Source: Dugong dugon (taxonomy: Eukaryota > Chordata > Mammalia > Sirenia > Dugongidae). From it: a stretch of 64,000 nucleotides of DNA. The stretch lies in assembly GCA_030035585.1 (NCBI GenBank), contig CM057472.1:87851601-87915600 (forward strand), read 5' to 3'. A program made the position numbers and the translations under genes. Below the pieces are notes generated by a model. It ran no database searches, was not told the DNA's origin, and was given only the letters and a program-made list of their open reading frames with translations. Positions 53,590 through 63,069 of this stretch are shown one piece after another; the stretch's first letter is position 1, and each line of letters begins with the position of its first letter.

Positions 53590-55015
53590 CTTATTTCCAT
53601 CATGTAGATACCAGATGGCAAAATGACCTGGCAATGTGTGTCTGAGTCAGACTGATTCTGGGAAAAGGGGGCATGAGTACCTCCTCAGGTATAAGGAGCT
53701 GGAGTGAGTAGAGCCTTTAGGCTTTATTTCTAATTGCATTGACTATAAAATATAAGCACAGTTTAATATTAGGAGACATCTCCTAACGTTTAGTATTAGA
53801 TTTTAAAGTTGCCTAACAAAACCCGGTGAGGCTGTTTTGTTCTTGGTGGCGGGCGGGTGGTGGTGTTTGTCAATATTATGAGGATGAGGCAGGTGCAGTG
53901 TGGCATAAAAGGCTTCATTGGCCCCTTCGCCTTTAAATTTTCTCAATCTTTCAAAGGTTTAAAGGGAAAGATACTTTCTCTTAATCTATTGTTTATGAAT
54001 ATGGTTTATTCTCTGTGTGTTTGTTTAGATGGCACACACGGTTGAGAGGACATCCATTGTATTCAGTAAAATTTTTAGAACAGACCTGCATTAGTAATAA
54101 GTTCCCTGGGCTCTACTGCTTTGTTATCAGACTTCACCATGTAGACCTCTCATCCCACTCCCTTCTGGTCTTGCTGTTATTATTTCGAAGTTTCCTATAC
54201 CGTAAGGTTGCAATTTGGATGGTGTTTTAACAAAACAACCTATCCACTGCCCTCGAGTTGCTTAGTGAATGGCATTTTAATGCTCACTGCCTTGTTTGCT
54301 TTTAACTTCATCTTCCATCCTCAAGAATCGTCCCTTAGCAGTTAGAAGACTAAGGATGATGTTACAGGAATCGAGAAGGGTTCTCCACACATGTCAGCAC
54401 TGCAGAACCAAAGAAGGAGCTGGTCTGCAGTGGGAACAGATTCAGGAGGTCTCGGAGTAGATTGTGGTCTGAAGACCAAGCTTGAAAAACAGAAAAGTTA
54501 TCCAGACCTAAGTGAAAAAGCCAGAGAGATGACTTTCTAGATTGAACATGAAGTTTTAATACTTCCGACACACCTTCTTAATCTTGAAGATTGGTTTAGC
54601 TTTTTTCTTTTTCAAGCAGAATATCATGGGGAGAGGCGTTCTTCACGTGAGTTTCTTCTGTGGGTTAACTCCTACCCTGAAAGAACATTTATGACGTCTT
54701 GACTTTTCTAAAGATTTCTGCTGCAAATTTTTGGTTATAGCTATGAATAATATTTGTTTAAATTCTTTTGACCTCTCTGCCATGTAGATCAAACATGGCA
54801 ACTGCCCTGGGCAGGCACATGGGTGTTGTTTAAACGTTGAGATAAAGAACTTGCCGTAGAAATAGGAATAGCCTTTTGTTTTCCATTTTGACTGCCATCT
54901 GTTCTCTGGTTAACACACCTCTCTTGGTTTTCCTTTCCAATCTCTATCATCACTCAGCCTTTGGGAGTACCTGTTGCTACCATGATGATGCCTGGGGCCC
55001 ATTAAGGATCTGTTA
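53590..55015. other. Unassigned; 54590-54980 repeat-free
   Basis: No gene. The 54590-54980 part has no repeat signature and includes 'gcgttcttcacgtgagtttc', 'catttatgacgtcttgactt' (a CRE-like TGACGTC) and 'gtagatcaaacatggcaact'. Possible regulatory block, untested. Short frames at 53857-54230 and 54362-54571 are unremarkable. Confidence 0.35.
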
Positions 55016-55021
55016 ATGAGA

Positions 55022-55230
55022 TTGTGGAGTCACTGGATGGTGCAAATATTTAACAAGCTCAGCTGCTAACTGGAAAGTTAGAGGTTCGAGTTTACCCAGT
55101 GGTGCCTCGAAGATAGCCTGGCAATCCACTTCTGAAAAATCAGCCGTTGAAAACCCTATGGAGCACAGTTCTACTCTGACACATGTAGGGTTGCCATGTG
55201 TCAGAATCAACTCAACAGCAACTGGTATCT
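55022..55230 (+). repeat. AfroSINE, long subtype
   Basis: 'gtggagtcactggatggtgc', 'aggttcgagtttacccagtg', 'agcctggcaatccacttctg' and tail 'catgtgtcagaatcaactca'. The minus frame 55013-55249 is its antisense. Confidence 0.95.
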
Positions 55231-55234
55231 CCGA

Positions 55235-56160
55235 AAAGGAAAATCTCAAATGACTAGAAGAAGACTAGTGATGTTTATGGCCAGTTTTAAAATGCTTAAG
55301 TTACTGTGAATCTTAAATGTGCTTCAGATCTTTAATGTGGATTGCATTAGAATGCTCCCTTCCACTTTTCCTTCTCTGGCGCTTAGCAGAGCAGGAGCAT
55401 CTGTTGCTCTCACTGCCTCACAATCACACCAGTGGAGTATAATTGCTTTCCTGGTAGACTCCATCTCACAATAAATTGCATTAGTGGGAGGCGGCTAGTG
55501 TGTGGTAAACACCATGTGGACAGGTCAATACTAGAGATAGATAGAATACTTGCTGAGAAGAGACACAAAAAAATTGCCTTTCTGTTGGTTCTGAAATATT
55601 CTTTCAGCATAGTTAAATATGAAGTTGGAATGAAGCTAACTAAAGCTTTACGCAGACAACCTCTTCATTGCTTGGCTTCTGATGGGAAGGCTATAGGTGG
55701 CGATTTGTTTTAATGATTGATTTCACTAATAGTGAGTCACAATTGGACTCCCCTAGAAGCTGGTATAAGATCTCCATGTACAGAATATGAATTCATTAGA
55801 ATCAGAGTGACTGTATCAAAAACTTAATGGGAATGATCCAGGTGTTAACATACATGCCTGTTTTCTTTCCAGACAAATGGAATAATTTAAAAACTATATA
55901 GTTATTTATAAAACACACGGAGACTGTCATATGAGGTTAGGGAAGACCACTGATTAATATAGCTTGATTAATTTTTATTTATGTAAACTGAAACAAATAC
56001 TCCTCAAATATTACAAGTATTACAACAAATACTCTTCAAATTTTTGGCTAAAAAGCTATGTGCAGGTAGAACGAAGATTCACTTACTAATCTGTATAGTA
56101 ACAAGCCCTAAGAAATACAGAGAAGAAAGGTGAATGAAAGGATGTATGCAGACAAAAATA
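55235..56160. other. Unassigned AT-rich stretch
   Basis: No gene or nameable repeat. Overlapping frames on both strands at 55410-55713 show no known domain. Confidence 0.4.
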
Positions 56161-56164
56161 ATAA

Positions 56165-56410
56165 TAGGTAACAATAAGCACGTGCTATGTGCCAGACACT
56201 GAGCTAAGCAAGCTTACTTAGCCTTTCACGTATACTGTGCCATTTAAAACTCATATTACCTCTCTGAATTACGTTCTATAATTTTACCCCTCAGAAAGAC
56301 TTATCTAATTTGCATAATGTCCAGAACAATAAAAAGAAAAATTGAAAATTGAACCCAGATTTCTCTTACTCCTGAGCCAAGATCTTAACTGCTAAGTTAT
56401 TACCACATTT
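56165..56410 (-). repeat. MIR
   Basis: 'cacgtgctatgtgccagaca', 'tgtgccatttaaaactcata', 'attgaacccagatttctctt' and 'gatcttaactgctaagttat' in antisense order, nearly full length. Confidence 0.82.
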
Positions 56411-56502
56411 CCTCAGCCTTTTATTTGAGGTAAGGCCACTGAATTCAGGGTTTAAATTATTCCTGCAGCATCTTTCTCTCCAAAGGGATGTATCAAAATA
56501 CT

Positions 56503-56559
56503 GTTGTTGTTAGGTGCCGTCAAGTCGGTTCCGACTCATAGTGACCCTATGCACCACAA
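56503..56559 (-). mobile_element. 57-bp RTE-type LINE tail with perfect 13-bp TSD
   Basis: 'gttgttgttaggtgccgtca', 'agtcggttccgactcatagt' and 'gaccctatgcaccacaa' only. It is flanked by identical GTATCAAAATACT at 56490-56502 and 56560-56572. The sequence after the shared tail ('tatgcacc') matches the RTE and not the AfroSINE body, so it is an extremely 5'-truncated LINE insertion. Confidence 0.88.
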
Positions 56560-56574
56560 GTATCAAAATACTAG

Positions 56575-56858
56575 CTCTTTTAATGCCCCCCCCCAATATT
56601 TTTAAAATTGCTTAGGTGATCGTTTGCTTTTGGAAAGAGAGAAACATAAGCAATTGATGGAGGCAGAGTTCCTGGCTTTAGATTATTTTTCCTTGTCCAT
56701 TTTTTCCTTGATGAACATAATAGAGCTGCATGACTGATTGGCAGCAAGTGACTAACTGTTGTTTATTTATAAGGATATAGCTTTCATGGGAAAAGGCAAG
56801 ATGGTTTTGAAAACATCAGAAGTTTCCCAGGAGAGTTTGTAAATACCCCTTGGATAAT
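56575..56858. other. Unassigned stretch with C9 run
   Basis: No gene or repeat is recognised. A nine-base C run lies near 56586-56594. Confidence 0.4.
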
Positions 56859-56859
56859 G

Positions 56860-57075
56860 GAAGCAGTATAGTTTAGGAGTTAATAGACTTTTATTCCAGT
56901 TCCACTTGCTGACTCTGGGAAATTTTAACCCCTTTATAGCTTATTTTCCTTTCTGTAAAGTGGAACCAATAATGGTATCTACTTCTTAGGCTTGAGAGAA
57001 TTCAAAGAGCTAAGTTATACAAAGTATTTACCCCAATGCCTGGCATGTGGTAACTATTCAGTAAATCTAGTTTGT
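56860..57075 (+). repeat. MIR
   Basis: 'gcagtatagtttaggagtta', 'acttgctgactctgggaaat', 'tttcctttctgtaaagtgga', 'gagagaattcaaagagctaa' and 'caatgcctggcatgtggtaa' in sense order, nearly full length. Confidence 0.88.
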
Positions 57076-57291
57076 AGTATGTGTTTTATTTTATAGAAAT
57101 GGCCAAACACACACACACAGACTTTTCTAGCTATTAGGATAGTTAGGTTGGAGTGGGGAAAAAACAGCAGTTCCTGGGTGAAAGCTTTGCAAAGACTTAT
57201 CTATGGACTTATCTATGTTGATAATGTCTCCCATATTTATTTTTTCACCAGCCTTAGGTTAATACTAAGTACCAACTATTCTTTCTAAGGA

Positions 57292-57495
57292 GTCTCTGGG
57301 TGGTGCAAATGGTTCATGTTCTTGACAGCTAACTGAAAGGTTGGCAGTTCAAGTCTACCCAGAGTCACCTCAGAAGAAAGGCTTGGTGATCTACTTCTAA
57401 AAATCAACCATTGAAAACCCTATGGAGCATAGTTCTACTCTGACAAACCTGGGGTTGCCATGAGTCAGAATCAGTTCAATGGCAACTGGTACTGG
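57292..57495 (+). repeat. AfroSINE, long subtype, with about 15-bp TSD
   Basis: 'gtctctgggtggtgcaaatg', 'gaaaggcttggtgatctact', 'gttgccatgagtcagaatca' and 'atggcaactggtactgg'. It is flanked by TATTCTTTCTAAGGA (57277-57291) and TATTGTTTCTGAAGA (57496-57510), with three mismatches. Confidence 0.94.
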
Positions 57496-57519
57496 TATTG
57501 TTTCTGAAGAGCCTTAGTG

Positions 57520-57690
57520 GCTTTACATTACCTCCCTTAATTCTCCTAATACTCCTACGAGTTAGGGATTACTATACTGTTTTAAAAACGAGAAAACTAG
57601 AGATCATAAAAGTAAATACTAAATAGACAAGCTGCAGCTCTAACCCAGGTCTTCTGCCTCAAATACTCCAGTTCTAATTTTAAAATAGGC
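57520..57690 (-). repeat. MIR
   Basis: 'ccttaattctcctaatactc', 'ttttaaaaacgagaaaacta' and 'gctctaacccaggtcttctg' in antisense order. Confidence 0.7.
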
Positions 57691-57719
57691 AGATAATATT
57701 TCAACTATATGGACAAGCC

Positions 57720-57860
57720 TCATCCCATTTTACAGATCAGAATTTTGAGGCTCCAAGGTAGAAACATGATTTGTCCAGGGTCATTGAGCAAGTTAGAAGT
57801 AGAGATACCACTAGATTTGAGACCTCTATTTCTAATCAAGTGCTCTTTAATCATCCTCAG
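57720..57860 (-). repeat. MIR
   Basis: 'tcccattttacagatcagaa', 'atgatttgtccagggtcatt' and 'agttagaagtagagatacca' in antisense order. It lies head-to-tail with another MIR fragment. Confidence 0.7.
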
Positions 57861-57889
57861 GCTGCTTGTTTCTTTTGCAATAATTTGTA

Positions 57890-57972
57890 TTCTCTGCAGA
57901 GGAAGGAAAAGAGAGAACGAGGGAGAGAAGTGAGAGGGTGGGGAGAGGAAGAGGGAAAAAGAAAAGAAAAGT
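57890..57972. repeat. Polypurine tract, about 80 bp
   Basis: Almost entirely A and G: 'agaggaaggaaaagagagaa' through 'ggaagagggaaaaagaaaag'. It gives lysine/glutamate-rich chance frames on the plus strand. Confidence 0.93.
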
Positions 57973-58159
57973 AGCAATTTTTCCTCAATCTGGGCTCAAT
58001 ATGACAGTTATGTCAAGAGCAGATATCAAGGGGTGAACTGTATGGAATACCAGGACTTCCCACTCTTGGAACTAATCTCTACCTAGCCGCAGATGCAGAA
58101 ATAACAAGAAAGATACTACATCTGTGATAGATTTGTGACTTTTCCCATCCTATCACCAA

Positions 58160-58640
58160 TATGACAATGGTAATCACAGTAAGTGTCTTTGACACGTGAT
58201 GACAACTCCTCTGTGACCTTTGCACAGCCACTTGTGTGCACCCTCTTCTCTAGTGGCTCTCCACCCTGGCTCAGCTTGCCTTCCGCTGGTCTGCTGGCTC
58301 CATATCGGGGCTTGGCCGACTTGGCGCCTCAGGAGATGCTGCAGCAGATTCACTTTCATAGAGGCATTTGTCTTGACATTTTGATATTCGCTCAGAGAAA
58401 GGCAAAAGGCTGGCCAAAGGCCCAGTTATTGGGCCCATCAGAATCAAACCATATTTTCTGAGCAGCTGTCGATAGAGTGTACATGAGATTATTATTGTTT
58501 GCCAACACTCTATTGATCTTGGCTTTGCAAAGCTCAAAGTCTGTTTACAGCCGCCTATAAAAATGAACAGCCACTTCTTTTACTGAAGGTTAACACGGTG
58601 TGTTTATTTAATTAAATGGAAATAGCTTTGCGTTTTCCAA
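58160..58640. other. Repeat-free GC-richer block, best candidate conserved enhancer
   Basis: No transposon signature. Within 480 bp it holds 'cacgtgatgac' (E-box plus CRE-like), 'tgacctttgcac' (direct-repeat nuclear-receptor type, HNF4/COUP-TF-like), 'gcctataaaaatgaacagcc' (MEF2/TATA-like), 'gtctgtttacagcc' (forkhead TGTTTAC) and 'tatttaattaaatgga'. Frames on both strands (58183-58461 plus; 58174-58359 and 58271-58537 minus) overlap and have no known domains. Function is inferred from motif content only. Confidence 0.4.
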
Positions 58641-58644
58641 ATAT

Positions 58645-60595
58645 CATTGTTAATAAATTTTCAAGGGAATCTGTGTGACTAGTGTGTAGGGGTTTAGGAC
58701 AACAGAGTGGCTGTGGAGGCAGGGGCTGCTGGGGTTTGAAATTACTGGAGGCCAGAGATAAAAGACAAAAGCGTGGATAAGATATTGGCAGACTTGCTTA
58801 CCCTGAGAAGTGCTATAAAAAAAACCCTTACTCTGTAGTAATGTTTTTAAAACTTGTCAACTAATTGTAAGAATTCTCCCTTGGGTATTTTTATTCTTTT
58901 GCCTGCCTCTGTTTTTGTTCATTCTTTTGAGCTTCCAATACAAGTGTTTTAAGATGACAATGACCATTTTAGTATAGTGAATTTTGAAGTTTAATATTTT
59001 CCATTATCTTTTTATCACATTTTTTCCTTTCTGTAAAAGATTTAACAGAAAAGGCTAGAATTAGGTGGTAAGTTGTATAGAGGTAGATATTGGCAGTCCC
59101 ACTGAGTTGGTTTTTGAGAGACATATTTCAACCAGCTAGACGGGAGATGCAAACACGTTCAACCAAAGCAGTAGGGAGAGCTATAAACAGTCTCAGGAAA
59201 TTGTGAAAGTCTGCCTGGGTGTCCAGGATATTAGATGCAAAGCAGAAACTTCAGCCAAATGGCAATATCAGAATAATTCACTGTAATTACATTCAACTTT
59301 TCTCAAAGGGTTTGGCCTTTTATGATAAGAACATGGGCCATTTCCATTTTTAAGTTTTACTCTACCCATTCTGCCTCAATCTCCAGAGTAGAAAGTCAAA
59401 TCAAAATAAAACAGAAAAAAAAAAAACCACTCTGTTATTCTTGAAATGTACACGTGAATCAGTGGTGATTTTAGAAAAATAGCTCCACTTTGAAAACAGT
59501 CCATTCATTGATCCAAGGAATTTCTGAGTTCCTTCAAGGGACCAGCCAGCCACTGAGTTGAACACTAGAGCTAGAAAGAAAAATAATACAAAGTTCAACA
59601 CTTCAGGATTCGTTTGCTCTGTGCCTGTGCGTGTGGTGTGTCAGTCTACGTTTGTGTGTGTGTTGGTAGATTGGATGGATATGTGAATACTTAAAAATGT
59701 ACTAAGTATTATGATAGGTGTACTCTAAAAGTGTACTAAGAGCGCTTGACTCTGACTAGCAGGCATTGCTTTAACATCTGGTAACGAGCATGTATTCTTG
59801 TCTCCACTCTCTCCTCTACCTGCCACTTCTAACCTGATTAAAGTCTGATTTCAAATAATCAGCCCATTTTTTGAATATTTGATCAGGTTCCTTCAGGAGC
59901 CTGAGAGAAAAATGTAAAGTTGCCAAGAATGTTGGAGAATGCTACTTCTAAAACTTAGCTGGATATCTCAGATTTTTCTTCCCTTTAAATATACGGATGA
60001 AATCAACCTGAGGGCCAGATTTGGAATTGTGCTCTTTTCCTTTTCTAAGTCGTGCGAAATGTGGGAAATGAGAAGTGAGACCGAGGATTAAAATCACAAG
60101 ACGGGGTTTCCTTAATATTCAATACCTGAAAATCTTCTTAGTTCTCAATTTGAAACAGATCTGTTATTGAAAGAAGTACAGTAGGTAGTAGCAAGGGTGG
60201 GGGAATTGGAGTGGGCAGATGTGTTCTTGAGAACACTCTAAATGCAGAGCATTATTCTTTGTCAATTAATTTTACTTTTTGTAGATGGTTAGACTATTAA
60301 ACAAATCTTATGAGAAAAGTGCATTTTTAGTGATCTCTAGGAAGATGTTCCCGGTATTAAATTAAATTAGGGTTGTGCATTGAGGATCCCCCACCAGATG
60401 TACTCCCTCTGGTGAGTATCTTTTAATACCAGATGCAACCTAGTTAGAGGTGACATGAAGTCACAGAATTTTTTTTTTTTTTAACCTTCAAAATTAGACA
60501 AATATGGATGAGTTCTATTGGTATAGCTGAGATGCTAGGCACTGTTTTGAGAAATTGGTTTGAGGATGGTGCAGGTCCAAGGAAATGGGTTTGAT
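58645..60595. other. Unassigned stretch
   Basis: No gene or nameable repeat. TG-rich stretch near 59624-59665. The minus frame 59401-59601 is phenylalanine-rich chance sequence. Confidence 0.45.
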
Positions 60596-60609
60596 CCCTC
60601 TGTAGATAA

Positions 60610-60801
60610 AATAAACAAACAAAACCAGTTGCCACGGGGACCATGTGTGTTTCAAAGTAGAACTGTACTCCATAGGATTTTCAATGACTGTGATCTTTCA
60701 GAAGCAGATTGCCAGGCCTTTCTTCTGAGGTGCCTCTTGGTGGATTAGAACTGCCAATCCTTCAGTTAGTAGCCCGGGACCTAATCGTTTATGACACTGT
60801 T
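60610..60801 (-). repeat. AfroSINE, long subtype, internally deleted, 12-bp TSD
   Basis: 'aaacaaaaccagttgccacg', 'aaagtagaactgtactccat', 'agattgccaggcctttcttc' and 'ccaatccttcagttagtagc'. About 25 bp of the tail (the 'gagtcnattctgactcatgg' part) is missing. It is flanked by CTCTGTAGATAA (60598-60609) and CTCTATAGATAA (60802-60813). Confidence 0.93.
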
Positions 60802-60879
60802 CTCTATAGATAAGGTAAGCTAAATTTTCTTTTCAACAGCAGGGCTTCGTTCTCTGGCACACATTATTTGACAAAGAGA

Positions 60880-61110
60880 CAGTGTAGAGTTATGATTAAG
60901 CAAGCAGCCTCTGAAATGAGACTTTGAATTTGAGATCTTTGCAGCGTGATCTTGGACAAATTACTTAACCTGTTTAAGTATAAGTTTCCTCATCTATAAA
61001 ATATGAGTAATAAGAATTCTTTATAGGAACCGTGTGAGGATAGAAAAAAATTACCTAGCACAGTGCCTGTGTTATAGTAAGATTCTATGCATATTAACTG
61101 TTATTATTAG
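60880..61110 (+). repeat. MIR, nearly full length
   Basis: 'cagtgtagagttatgattaa', 'gtgatcttggacaaattact', 'agtttcctcatctataaaat' and 'ctagcacagtgcctgtgtta' in sense order. Confidence 0.9.
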
Positions 61111-61114
61111 AATG

Positions 61115-62160
61115 AATATTTTCAATCAGTATTGTCCCGAAATTCCAGGGTGTGAGGTTGCCATTACAAAGACCGAAGTTATAACAACCACAGATGGACA
61201 CACTAAGCCCTTGAAGATGCATTCACCTGCTCACAAGGGCTTCTGGTCACTGACTTACAGACTGACCAGCACAGATCCATCATCTTTTCTTGAAAAAATA
61301 CCAGCAGCCACTTGCCCTATTTCTAGTGAAACAATTGACCATCCTGACATAGAAGGACAGCTAGTTCTTAATCCAAGGGACTTCAAGGCCATGTAAGAAA
61401 AATTTTCTTGTGCACAGTATCCTTGGAGAGATAAAGAGTTTTTAGAATCTTGAAATTAAAAATTAAGGCCATAATGCATTTCCATTCCTGTAGGATTTTT
61501 TGTTTGTTTGTTTGTTTCTGCATTGCTATCTTCTTGTCAGAAACAAAAGAGCTTAGTTCAATATTGAATTTTTCCTGCCCAGGATTTGGACCTTTTTTGT
61601 TATATAACTTCAGTCGTTTAACCATAGATTTAAAAAACCCATGAGTATGCACCAAAATTCGTTTCCAAACTTCTTCATCTAATACCAAAAAAAAATAAGC
61701 CCTAATCTGGTTTTGTGTGGAATTGACCTCAACTGTATAAATAGTACAGGAGTCAGAAAAGAAAAACTCCACATTCCTATATCTGGGTTGACATTTAAGA
61801 CTGCATTTGTGAAACTTTATATCTTCAAAATAGGGCCTATCTTGCTGTTGAGAATTTTGCTGTTTGGGAGCCTGTGTTGAGGCACCTCAAATGTGATGGG
61901 GGGTGGAGGTGATGTTTCTGTTCTGTTACTATTCACATCCCACTCCTTGCTGGAGATTATGCTTGCCTGAAAAATTAGCAGGTTTGTTTGTTCAAAACCC
62001 TAGTTGCACATTGGATTGTTGCTTCTGGGGTTCCCACGTGACCAGCGGAGACCCAAGGTGAAAGGTTGACCCTGTGGCTGTGGCAAACAAGGGAGAGGTT
62101 AATGAATCGTAAAGGTCAAACATCTTCCCGAATAGCCTTCTCTTTCTTCACTTGTTCTGG
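61115..62160. other. Unassigned; long-ish chance frames
   Basis: A 120-codon plus frame (61034-61396) starts inside the preceding MIR and runs into unique sequence. A 129-codon minus frame (61383-61772) includes a (TTTG)n tract. Neither shows a domain I recognise, so no gene is called. The part 61800-62120 is without repeat signature. Confidence 0.4.
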
Positions 62161-62166
62161 TTGCTT

Positions 62167-62187
62167 AAAAAAAAAAAAAAAAAAAAA
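62167..62187. repeat. A21 homopolymer
   Basis: Twenty-one A, about 25 bp left of an antisense AfroSINE. Probably an independent run or the tail of an unrecognised retrocopy. Confidence 0.97.
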
Positions 62188-62210
62188 GCCTATTGCTGTG
62201 TGTCCTTAGT

Positions 62211-62380
62211 ATAAAAAAATAAAAAAACTCATTGCCGTCTAGTTGATTCTGACTTATAGTGACCCTGTAAGACAGAGTAGAACTGCCCCATAGTGTTTCC
62301 GAGGGGCAGTTGGTGGATTCGAACTGCCAGCCTTCTGTTTAGCAGCTGTAGTTCTTAACCACTGCACCACTCGGGCTCCA
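62211..62380 (-). repeat. AfroSINE, short subtype
   Basis: A-rich end, 'ttgccgtctagttgattctg', 'gtgaccctgtaagacagagt', 'ggtggattcgaactgccagc' and the head complement 'gcaccactcgggctcca'. Confidence 0.95.
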
Positions 62381-62383
62381 TAG

Positions 62384-62940
62384 ATAACTCTTGTTAGTCA
62401 TATTTGGTACTATTGGTTGGACAGAGAAATCTCCGCTCACTGCAATGGAAAGGTACTCCAGGCACCACATAACTGTCTCCATGGAGGAGAGTTATGATGT
62501 TTAAAATATATTGTGAGTCTTTTAAAAGCATTGCTTGAGAAAACGTTATATAAAGAGATATTTTTTGCTTGTTATTAATTAGCTTTGCTCTCCTCTGCTG
62601 TTCTATTATTCATAATAATTATTTACATGAAAATAAGACTTGATCTTTTTAGTAGTATTGTTATTTTTGAGAATAATGTTAATCTTCAAGCAGGTATCAT
62701 CTACTCCAAAAGATGATCAAGCCCCCCCCCCACCCCCCCAACCCAATGTTTTGGGCAGCAGAGATGTAACTATCTGCACTAGGGTATCTGGAGGTATTAC
62801 AGCCCAGGTCCACTCACTCCCTCCAGCTTTCTCAGAAGCAGGGCTGAGCACATTACTGAACAGATGATTTTAGTCTTCATTCTCAATTGTTAGCTAAGGA
62901 AGAGTCAATTTTCTTATATTCTTCCTGTCTTGCAAACAAA
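62384..62940. other. Unassigned, with C-rich run
   Basis: No gene. C10-A-C7 at 62722-62739 lies inside the plus frame 62640-62867 and gives it a proline run. That frame is not credible as a protein. Confidence 0.5.
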
Positions 62941-62951
62941 GAAACTGAGGT

Positions 62952-63057
62952 GGTGGTGGTGATGTTAGTTGCCTTCGAGTCATCTCTGGCTTGTAGCAAC
63001 CTTATGTATAACAGAATGATATTTTGTCCAGTCCTGTGCCATCTTCACAATCATTGG
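62952..63057 (-). mobile_element. Older RTE-type LINE tail with TSD
   Basis: (GGT)n then 'gatgttagttgccttcgagt', 'catctctggcttgtagcaac', 'taacagaatgatattttgtc' and 'ctgtgccatcttcacaatca'. It keeps the RTE order seen at 40791-41450 but with a diverged end. AACTGAGGT occurs at 62943-62951 and 63058-63066. Confidence 0.7.
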
Positions 63058-63069
63058 AACTGAGGTAGC

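Noticed and set aside
61383-61772. 129-codon minus-strand frame
   Set aside because: AT-rich composition and a (TTTG)n tract giving KQTNKQK; no recognisable domain. The longest frame in 64 kb at about 130 codons is within chance expectation.
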